From JAHRVQ01 sp051278195 (lineage in GTDB: Bacteria; Pseudomonadota; Gammaproteobacteria; Pseudomonadales; Azotimanducaceae), in NCBI GenBank assembly GCA_051278195.1, contig JBNMQM010000004.1:1-64000 (forward strand): a DNA stretch of 64,000 nt, in the 5' to 3' direction. The position numbers and the translations under genes were made by a program. Positions 25,193-32,435 of the stretch are shown in pieces. The notes under the pieces were generated by a model. It worked only from the letters and a program-made list of their open reading frames with translations. It had not been told where the DNA came from and ran no database searches. Positions within the stretch are counted from its first letter, which is position 1, and every line of letters begins with the position of its first letter.

Positions 25193-25242
25193 AATATGGC
25201 GGAAATATATGGCGGTATTTTGACGTTTCTTTCCGCCATTAT
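25193..25242. promoter_or_regulatory. Cluster of three ATGGCGG elements: hairpin or activator binding site
   Basis: ATGGCGGAAA at 25196-25205 is matched by its exact reverse complement at 25230-25239, and a third direct ATGGCGG lies at 25209-25215. The cluster is 70-115 bp upstream of the sigma-54 -24 element, the usual distance for an enhancer bound by a sigma-54 activator. As a 10-bp stem with a 24-base loop it could also act as a weak terminator for the regulator gene. Confidence 0.5.
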
Positions 25243-25309
25243 TTTCCACGCGACCTTCCGATCTCGAACAAAGCCATATAAAACAACAATATAAGTGCTG
25301 CTCGTAAGG

Positions 25310-25325
25310 TGGCATAGATTCTGCT
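25310..25325 (+). promoter_or_regulatory. Sigma-54 (RpoN) -24/-12 promoter upstream of the repeat protease
   Basis: TGGCATAGATTCTGCT matches TGGCACRNNNNTTGCW at all but two positions, with the obligatory GG (25311-25312) and GC (25323-25324) separated by exactly ten bases. Predicted start is near 25337, leaving a ~140-base leader before the ATG at 25478. The adjacent upstream gene is a sigma-54 activator, which supports function. Confidence 0.65.
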
Positions 25326-25477
25326 CTAACATTAGTCAGCTTTTAAGCTTTTGCGACGGCGTCTGGTAGCTGTTGCAAAACAAACGATGTCGGAGGTTCC
25401 GGCGTTAACAAAAAAGACGGTCAGTAAGGGTAGTGATGTGCCTGTGTTGATCGAAAATTGACCACTAGGAGTTGCAA

Positions 25478-28400
25478 ATGACGAGTTGCAAACGGTTTGT
25501 GCTTTTGGCCTGTATGTTATGGGCTGGAGCAAGCTTTGCGGATGTAGAATCGAATGTCGAAGCGGATGAAGTAGACGCGAATGTTAGAGCGGGGTTAACC
25601 CAATCGAGCTTTCCAGAGTCTGCCGCTCTTTCAAAAAATAAAGATGCAGACCCCCGTATTCAGAGTACCGATAAAAGTAACGATAACAAAACCGATACAA
25701 GTGCCGATAGTCGTGGCTCAAGTATCGCTCGATATCTGTGGGATGAAAGCGAAACAGTACCGAACGTCGATCTAGCCTCCTTTCTCTGGGATGAAAGCGA
25801 AACAGTACCGAACGTCGATCTAGCTGCCTTTCTCTGGGATGAACGGGACCGTGCCCCTCAAACTGCAACCTACCTCTGGGGCAACGAAGATTCACCAGAA
25901 CCGGAAGATAACCCAGGCACCGAAGTCGCGAAGTTCCTTTGGGATGGTGATGACGTCAATCCTGCCGGAACACTTGCCAGCTATCTTTGGCAGGATGATC
26001 GACTCCGACCTACCAATGACGCCTTTTTAATTGGTACGCCACAGCAAGCCAATCCGCAAGATCTCGGCCATTACCTCTGGAGTGAAGGCGACACCTATCA
26101 GCAAATTGCAAGTCTTGGGATGCCATTACTTGAAAAGGTAACTCGAGAATTTATTGTTGTCGCAAGCGACTTCTCGCGACTTGAAAGCGATCTGGTCGAG
26201 CTGGACGCATCTATTGTCGATCGGTTCGAAATAATTCGTGGTTTTGGCGTCGAGTTAGATCGAGACCAGCACGCCTCTCTCAGTGCCAATAAAAACGTGA
26301 TCTCGTTAATGGAGAACCACCAGGTAGAAACCGCTGGCGTCATCTACTCTGCCAAGGGCGATGCCGAACTTGGTGTTAAGAATCGCAAGGTGAGCTGGAC
26401 AATCCATAATTTAGGCAATAGACCACTCAACTTTGAAACATTGGAGTTAAGCTGGCCGGCAGAAAATGGCAAACTTAAAAAAGTCAAAATTGACGGCAAT
26501 GTTGTATACCGTGGGTCAGCGGAGAATACAGCCATTGTTGAAATTGATACCAAACATCGAATCAGAAAGAACAAAGCTTCTACGATCACACTCGTCTTCA
26601 GTCAAAAAGCAGAAGCTGGTACTGATAATTACGACCTGGTAAGTCACTTCAAAGAAGGCCTCACATTGGAATACGCCTTCGAGAATGCGCTACCTGTCCA
26701 AGGGCGTCAGCGGGATACATTTTTCCCAACTCTGATCGATGCAGACATGCTTCATGTCCAAGGTATTACTGGTAAAGGCGTCGGCGTTGCTATTATTGAT
26801 ACCGGCAGTTGGAGTCGTAAGAACATAGCGCAAAATACGGATCGACAGCCTCGCGTCGCCGCATACTATGATGCCATTGAGAACAGAACAGATCTGCCCA
26901 TGAGCGATCAAAATGGTCATGGCACTCACATTGCGAGCGTGGTGGCGAGTTCGAAATCTACGCTTGATGTTAACGGTAATCGACCCGGCAGCTATCACGG
27001 TATCGCACCTGATGCGAACCTAGTGATCGTTAAGGCATTCGACGAGAACGGACGTGGTTCTTACATGAATGTGATTCGAGCGATTATTTATGTGATTGCA
27101 CATAAACAAGAACATAACATCCGAGTCTTGAACCTATCTTTTGGCGCCACGCCAATGAGTCACTATTGGCAGGATCCATTAAACCTTGCGGTTATGGCAG
27201 CCTGGAGGGCTGGCATTGTTGTTGTCGTTTCCTCCGGTAACAACGGCCCTGATCCTATGACCGTCGGTGTGCCAGGTAACGTACCTTACGTGCTTACGGT
27301 AGGGGCAATGACAGATTCCTATACGCCTGAATATCCAGGTGATGATCGCATGGCGATCTTCTCGTCAGCAGGTCCTACACTTGAAGGGCATGTTAAGCCT
27401 GAAGTCACAGCACCCGGCGGACATATGATGGGGCAAATGAGCAAGCGCTCTACCATCGCCAACGAGCACCCTGAGTTTCACGATGGCTATTCTTATTTTC
27501 TAATGTCTGGAACGTCGCAAGCGTCAGCAGTCGCCAGTGGCGTTGCCGCTCTAATGATTCAGAACGACCCAGAGTTGAGCGCTGATGATGTGAAATGCCG
27601 ATTGATGTCGTCCGCACGAGCAGCTACTCAAGCAGACGGTACGTTGGCATACAGCGTGTTCCAGCAGGGAACAGGTTTGATCAATGCGTTCGATGCCGTT
27701 TATAGCACTGCCAGTGGCTGTGTAAATAAGGGCTTGGATATTAACAAGGATTTAGCGGGAGTCGAGCACTATGGCGGACCAGCTAATCAAGCTGAAGATG
27801 GTAGTTTTTACCTCAGCAGCACAGACGGTTTCATCTGGAATCTGAGCGAATTCAGTAATCAGGGCTACTTCTGGAATATGAGTGATGTCTCAAACGCAGG
27901 CTTCATTTGGAACCTAGGTATCATCTGGAACCTAAATTCGCTTGAGCAGAATGGCTTTATCTGGAACCTGAGTGATTTCGAAAGTAATGGTTATAGCTGG
28001 AACCTCGCCGAGCTTGAACAAAACGGCTATATCTGGAACTTGTCCGAATTGCAAAATGAGGGTTTCATCTGGAACCTAGCGGGCGGCAACAATAATGGCT
28101 TTATCTGGAACCTTGCCGATGTGACAAACGAGGGCTTCATTTGGAACCTCAATAGCTCCGAGACAGATGGCTATATCTGGAACTTGGGTAACATCGAGGG
28201 TGCTTCGATGGTTTGGAACATGGCATTTACCGAGAACGATGGGTACATCTGGAATCTTGGTTACACCTGGGATGTTGACGCTGAAAATCAAGGCTTTATC
28301 TGGAACTTGGGTAGCGCGGACAATCAGGGCTACATCTGGAATTTGAGCGATCCGACGAGTCTTGGCTATATCTGGAACCTTTCTGACCCAACCAGCGCTG

Positions 28401-28780
28401 GTTTTATCTGGAACCTTGCCAATGCGGAAAGTGAAGGGTTCATTTGGAATCTGAATGACTCTGAAAACAACGGTTTCATCTGGAATCTTGCCGACGCTTC
28501 TAGTGACGGTATCATTTGGAATCTTGCAGATGCTGATAGTGATGGGTTTATCTGGAATTTGGCAGATGCAGGCAGTGACGGATTTATCTGGAACCTGTCA
28601 GACGCTGAGAATAATGGTTTCATTTGGAACCTTGCTGATGCAACCAACCAAGGGTTTATCTGGAATCTGTCAGAAGCTCAGAACAATGGTTTCATCTGGA
28701 ATCTTGCGAGCGCTGAAAACGAAGGATTCATCTGGAACCTCTCGAATATGAGCGTCAATAAATGGGTTTCACAGGAATAA
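25478..28780 (+). CDS. Exported subtilisin-like (S8) protease with N-terminal LW repeats and C-terminal 12-residue FIWNL repeats
   Basis: 1100 residues from the ATG at 25478, which has AGGAG six bases upstream. Order: Sec signal peptide (to ASFA, ~24); acidic linker; seven [YF]-L-W repeats (~86-212); an I9-like propeptide stretch and a beta-sandwich-like part (~220-390); S8 catalytic domain (~400-760) with the complete triad D441 (IIDTG), H481 (GHGTH) and S680 (SGTSQAS); then ~27 Trp-centred units, G-[FY]-I-W-N-L-x6, from ~784 to the end. The repeats are non-globular or solenoid-like, and no known C-terminal sorting signal follows. Codons in the repeats differ freely while residues stay fixed, so selection keeps the protein. 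Eight bases separate it from the sensor kinase gene: one operon. Likely secreted or surface-held. Substrate and role of the repeats are unknown. Confidence 0.9.
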   Translation: MTSCKRFVLLACMLWAGASFADVESNVEADEVDANVRAGLTQSSFPESAALSKNKDADPRIQSTDKSNDNKTDTSADSRGSSIARYLWDESETVPNVDLASFLWDESETVPNVDLAAFLWDERDRAPQTATYLWGNEDSPEPEDNPGTEVAKFLWDGDDVNPAGTLASYLWQDDRLRPTNDAFLIGTPQQANPQDLGHYLWSEGDTYQQIASLGMPLLEKVTREFIVVASDFSRLESDLVELDASIVDRFEIIRGFGVELDRDQHASLSANKNVISLMENHQVETAGVIYSAKGDAELGVKNRKVSWTIHNLGNRPLNFETLELSWPAENGKLKKVKIDGNVVYRGSAENTAIVEIDTKHRIRKNKASTITLVFSQKAEAGTDNYDLVSHFKEGLTLEYAFENALPVQGRQRDTFFPTLIDADMLHVQGITGKGVGVAIIDTGSWSRKNIAQNTDRQPRVAAYYDAIENRTDLPMSDQNGHGTHIASVVASSKSTLDVNGNRPGSYHGIAPDANLVIVKAFDENGRGSYMNVIRAIIYVIAHKQEHNIRVLNLSFGATPMSHYWQDPLNLAVMAAWRAGIVVVVSSGNNGPDPMTVGVPGNVPYVLTVGAMTDSYTPEYPGDDRMAIFSSAGPTLEGHVKPEVTAPGGHMMGQMSKRSTIANEHPEFHDGYSYFLMSGTSQASAVASGVAALMIQNDPELSADDVKCRLMSSARAATQADGTLAYSVFQQGTGLINAFDAVYSTASGCVNKGLDINKDLAGVEHYGGPANQAEDGSFYLSSTDGFIWNLSEFSNQGYFWNMSDVSNAGFIWNLGIIWNLNSLEQNGFIWNLSDFESNGYSWNLAELEQNGYIWNLSELQNEGFIWNLAGGNNNGFIWNLADVTNEGFIWNLNSSETDGYIWNLGNIEGASMVWNMAFTENDGYIWNLGYTWDVDAENQGFIWNLGSADNQGYIWNLSDPTSLGYIWNLSDPTSAGFIWNLANAESEGFIWNLNDSENNGFIWNLADASSDGIIWNLADADSDGFIWNLADAGSDGFIWNLSDAENNGFIWNLADATNQGFIWNLSEAQNNGFIWNLASAENEGFIWNLSNMSVNKWVSQE
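25739..25824. repeat. 48-bp tandem duplication within the protease gene
   Basis: A 38-base block (starting TGGGATGAAAGCG) at 25739-25776 recurs without change at 25787-25824, a 48-bp period. It encodes two identical 16-residue LWDESETVPNVDLA-type units. The identity at silent positions marks a recent duplication, in contrast to the other, diverged [YF]-L-W units. Confidence 0.9.
27827..28753 (+). repeat. Coding repeat array, 36-bp period (G-[FY]-I-W-N-L-x6)
   Basis: About 27 units encode a Trp in a fixed frame. Most are 36 bp; two are 18-bp half units (the GFIWNL at ~27898 running into GIIWNL, and GYIWNL running into GYTWDV near 28246). Variable positions are rich in Asn, Asp, Glu, Ser and Ala. 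Silent codons for Gly, Phe, Ile, Asn and Leu vary between units. The array runs to within ~10 codons of the stop. Confidence 0.95.
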
Positions 28781-28787
28781 ACCAGTC

Positions 28788-31700
28788 GTGACTCATCCTT
28801 CTCATATTCGTCAGACTCTAGTCCCTGCTCTTGCGAGCAGGGTGATGGCGATGTTGCGTTCGATGAGTTTTGTTCTGGTTCCGTTGATTCTACTCATCAG
28901 TCTTACCCTTCCAGTGAGTGCGGAATTTCGCCTTGGAGATCAAAGAAACGTCATCTTTGATCGACTGACGACGGGTGATGGTTTGTCCCATGCTGCAGTG
29001 ACAGCTATCACTCAGGATAAATTCGGCTTCATTTGGATTGGTACTCAAGAGGGCTTAAGTCGATATGATGGTTACAAGTTCGAGACTTTTTACCATCTTG
29101 ATGACCAGCCTAATTCAATTTCACACCACTCTGTCTGGTCAATTTTGTGTGACTCGAACGGTGAACTTTGGATTGGTACTGACGCGGGTTTGAATCGTTT
29201 CGATCCAGTCACCAAGAGTTTTGAAGCGATCGTTCTTAATGGTGAGCCTATCGGTACAAAGAATAGTGTTTACACAATGTTCGAAGACCAATCTGGCACA
29301 CTTTGGATTGGCACGAGCACGGGTCTGACGGCACGATACCCCGATGGTCGACTTCAGCAATATCGCGATACAGACAATGGCGATATCGGCATTGGCCCAC
29401 AAAGTGTTCGGCGAATATTCGAAGACAGCAGCGGTATTCTTTGGGTGGGCACAGAGGACAATGGGCTCTATCGATTAGATTCGAATATTGATGAGTTCAC
29501 CTGGGTCAATGACATTGAACTACTCGACAATTATGTCCGCGATATCATGGAGGATGCAGAGGGGAATCTCTGGGTCTCGACGACGAATGGTGGCATCACA
29601 GTTTATCGACCAACAGAAGGAATGCTAAAAAGGTTTACGTTTGATAAAGATGAAGACAGCAGTCTTGCAGCGAATCGCGTGCGTACAATGTTGCTGGATG
29701 ACAACGGTGATATCTGGGTTGGAAGCGACGGCGGATTGAATCTTTATGATCCTGAGACAGAGCTTTTTAAGCGCTATACAAATGACCCTACAGATGTCCA
29801 CAGTCTGGGTGACAACACAGTGATTGAACTCTTTCAGGATGAAGGTGGTGTGATCTGGGTGGGTACCTTTAACGGCATAAGCAAGTTCAATGCAAAAACC
29901 AGCTCGTTTCCTAGATTCAGACAGGATGCGACAAGGGGTGGGCTTGCCAGTAATGCGGTCGCATCGTTTGCTGAAGCAGAGGCAGAAAGCGTTTGGGTCG
30001 GTACGTTCAACGGCTTGAATAAGTGGGACGCCGTGAATGGTGAGTTTCTGCATTTTCCCGCAAAAGACGTTGGTTTGAGTGACGATAAGATCATGTCGCT
30101 GCGTCATCACCAGGGCACGTTGTGGGTTGGCACCATGAACGGTGGTATCAATTTGCTGCGGAACGACCAACTTGTCACCATCATGCAGCATGACCCTGTT
30201 GATCCTAAGTCCGTCAGTTCCAACGCTATTAGCCGAATATATGTGGATAGTCGAAACGACGTTTGGGTGGCGACCTATGGTAGCGGCGTCAATCGTTACA
30301 TTGGCGATGGTCGCTTTGAGCGTTTTCCTAGTGACAATGCGAAGGGTCAATTTTCTGATTTGAAGGCCGTCGATATCATTGAAGCTGATGATGGCCGGAT
30401 GTGGGTTGCCACAGATGGAGGAGGGATTATCGTACTCGATCCCAACACCGGTGAAACTGAAATATTCCAGCACGATTCAGACAATGATCAATCGATTTCA
30501 AGTAACAATGTCATCTCTCTTTTAAATGAAGACGGTGTGATATGGGCCGGCACGCGAGATCGTGGCGCAAATCGATTTGATGTGAACACAAAAAGCTTCA
30601 AACGGTATACCCGCTCTGGAGGCCTGGCTAGTGACCTTGTATACGGCATGCTAGCGGACGAGCAGGGCAAGATATGGCTTAGCGGTGGTAAAGGGCTGTC
30701 CGTGCTGGATCCAGAAAGTGGTCGCGTACAAGTGTACGACTCAACCCACGGGCTGCAGAGCGACGACTTCAATAGCGGAGCATTTTTAGAGCTATCAGAT
30801 GGGACCTTCCTATTCGGTGGCAACAACGGCTTTAACGCATTTTATCCGGATCGAATTCACGGTAACTCTTACGTACCACCGGTTCGTATTACCCAGTTTT
30901 CGAAATTCAATCAGCCGTCAACATTGCCAGTTCCTGTTTACCGCAGCAATACGATTGAATTGAATCACAATGACTCTGTGATTGGTTTTGAGTTTGCAGT
31001 GATGGATTTTACCGCGCCACAAAAAAACCGTTTCCGCTACAAATTGAAGGGCTTTAATGATAGTTGGATTGAAGCAAACGATTCTCATCAGGTGACCTAC
31101 ACCAACCTCGACGCCGGTCAGTATCAATTCCTTCTACAGGGCTCCAACAATGATGGTCTATGGAATCTGGCTGGCACGTCGATTCGCCTTGCGGTCAATC
31201 CACCAATCTGGGCGACCTGGTGGGCATACCTCATTTATCTCGTTCTCGCGCTTGCATTGATTTTTCAGGGGCTCAAGGTAAATGAAGCGAGGCTCCGTCG
31301 TGAGGCTGAGAAGCGCTACAGTGACCGGTTGCAGCTCTACATTGAATCTCTAGAGGAAGCGACAGACAGCGTATTGATCGCTGACGCTAACAAAAATTTG
31401 ATGTACTCCAACAATTCTATTGAAAATATTCTCGGTATTTCTCCAGCGCTTGCGGTGGGTCGTTCGATCATGTCCCTGCTTTTCTCTGATCCCGCCGATG
31501 CTAGTATGGCGCGAGTTGGGCTACGCCAGAACGGCCGCTGGCACGGCGAGGTTCAGTCACGTCGTGGCACGGAGCAGGTCACGACTGAGATTACTATTGC
31601 TGCGGTACACGACGATAACGATAACGAAACCGCTTACGTCAGTATTGCTCGCGATGTCACTGATCGAAAAAAAGTCGAAGAAGAACTCGAAGGCCACCGC

Positions 31701-32435
31701 ATGAATCTTCAGGCTCTGGTAGATGTGCGAACAACAGCTCTTAAGCACGAAATATCAGAGAACAAAGCCGTTCAACGAGAGCTTGCCAATTCTCTAAAAG
31801 AGAAAGAGCTGTTGCTTAAAGAAGTACATCACCGTGTAAAAAATAATATGCAGGTGATCTCAAGCTTGCTCAACATTCAGGCCGAGACCGTCGCCGACAG
31901 TACGTTCACAGAATTACTCGGTGAAAGTCAGCAGCGTATCAAATCGATGTCACTCATCCACGAGAACCTGTACCAATCAGATAACTTATTGGAAATCGAT
32001 TTCGAAGACTATATCAACATGCTGGCGAACAGCTTACACAGATTCTATTCGGTGCCAGATGTGATTGTATCGCTCGATATTCAAGTAGATAACGTGGCGT
32101 TGGACATAGAAACCGCCGTGCCCTGTGGACTGATTATTAACGAACTGATTTCTAATTCTCTTAAGCATGCATTTAAAGGTCAAAAAGATAGAGGTCTGCT
32201 CTATATCCACTTTCGCAGCGTCGGTTGCCAGTACGTATTAGAAATAGGCGATAACGGAAAAGGTTTGCCGAGCGATTTCTCGGTTGATTCAACAACGTCC
32301 ATGGGTATGGAAATTGTTTCCATCTTGACCCAACAGATCGACGGACGACTCACATTTGAAAACAATGAAGGTGCAAATTTTAAAATTGCCTTCCCAAGGA
32401 AAGAAAAGCATGACCAAGTCGCTGCTAGTCGTTGA
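28788..32435 (+). CDS. Two-component sensor kinase: Reg_prop beta-propellers, Y_Y_Y, TM, PAS, HisKA_2
   Basis: 1215 residues from a GTG 8 bp after the protease stop; a later ATG at 28845 is possible. A signal/anchor segment (VLVPLILLISLTLPVSA) precedes ~13 visible Reg_prop blades of the form (L/I)W(I/V)GT..GL.R(Y/F), enough for two seven-bladed periplasmic propellers, then a Y_Y_Y sandwich (~740-800). One membrane helix (~810-830, WWAYLIYLVLALALIF) leads to a PAS domain (~860-960). The HisKA_2 motif is KEVHHRVKNNMQ (H1014/H1015). A HATPase domain follows (NELISNSLKHAF, GDNGKGLP). It overlaps the next regulator gene by 26 bp, its likely partner. Propeller sensors often report on extracellular polymers or their fragments; the ligand here is unknown. 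Confidence 0.92.
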   Translation: MTHPSHIRQTLVPALASRVMAMLRSMSFVLVPLILLISLTLPVSAEFRLGDQRNVIFDRLTTGDGLSHAAVTAITQDKFGFIWIGTQEGLSRYDGYKFETFYHLDDQPNSISHHSVWSILCDSNGELWIGTDAGLNRFDPVTKSFEAIVLNGEPIGTKNSVYTMFEDQSGTLWIGTSTGLTARYPDGRLQQYRDTDNGDIGIGPQSVRRIFEDSSGILWVGTEDNGLYRLDSNIDEFTWVNDIELLDNYVRDIMEDAEGNLWVSTTNGGITVYRPTEGMLKRFTFDKDEDSSLAANRVRTMLLDDNGDIWVGSDGGLNLYDPETELFKRYTNDPTDVHSLGDNTVIELFQDEGGVIWVGTFNGISKFNAKTSSFPRFRQDATRGGLASNAVASFAEAEAESVWVGTFNGLNKWDAVNGEFLHFPAKDVGLSDDKIMSLRHHQGTLWVGTMNGGINLLRNDQLVTIMQHDPVDPKSVSSNAISRIYVDSRNDVWVATYGSGVNRYIGDGRFERFPSDNAKGQFSDLKAVDIIEADDGRMWVATDGGGIIVLDPNTGETEIFQHDSDNDQSISSNNVISLLNEDGVIWAGTRDRGANRFDVNTKSFKRYTRSGGLASDLVYGMLADEQGKIWLSGGKGLSVLDPESGRVQVYDSTHGLQSDDFNSGAFLELSDGTFLFGGNNGFNAFYPDRIHGNSYVPPVRITQFSKFNQPSTLPVPVYRSNTIELNHNDSVIGFEFAVMDFTAPQKNRFRYKLKGFNDSWIEANDSHQVTYTNLDAGQYQFLLQGSNNDGLWNLAGTSIRLAVNPPIWATWWAYLIYLVLALALIFQGLKVNEARLRREAEKRYSDRLQLYIESLEEATDSVLIADANKNLMYSNNSIENILGISPALAVGRSIMSLLFSDPADASMARVGLRQNGRWHGEVQSRRGTEQVTTEITIAAVHDDNDNETAYVSIARDVTDRKKVEEELEGHRMNLQALVDVRTTALKHEISENKAVQRELANSLKEKELLLKEVHHRVKNNMQVISSLLNIQAETVADSTFTELLGESQQRIKSMSLIHENLYQSDNLLEIDFEDYINMLANSLHRFYSVPDVIVSLDIQVDNVALDIETAVPCGLIINELISNSLKHAFKGQKDRGLLYIHFRSVGCQYVLEIGDNGKGLPSDFSVDSTTSMGMEIVSILTQQIDGRLTFENNEGANFKIAFPRKEKHDQVAASR

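Noticed and set aside
25367..25380. TGGTAGCTGTTGCA as a second sigma-54 promoter
   Set aside because: GG and GC are only eight bases apart; the strict ten-base spacing is not met.
28366..28647. Antisense open frame through the protease repeats
   Set aside because: It is the reverse reading of the 36-bp repeat; its repeated residues are forced by the sense repeat. No ribosome site.
27827..28753. A 36-bp periodic repeat that superficially resembles a CRISPR array
   Set aside because: The period is in frame with a long protein, units adjoin without spacers, and codons vary silently while the peptide is fixed. It is a coding repeat.
29625..30473. 282-codon antisense frame in the beta-propeller kinase gene
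   Set aside because: It lies wholly inside a well-supported gene on the other strand, has no recognisable domain, and reflects codon bias.
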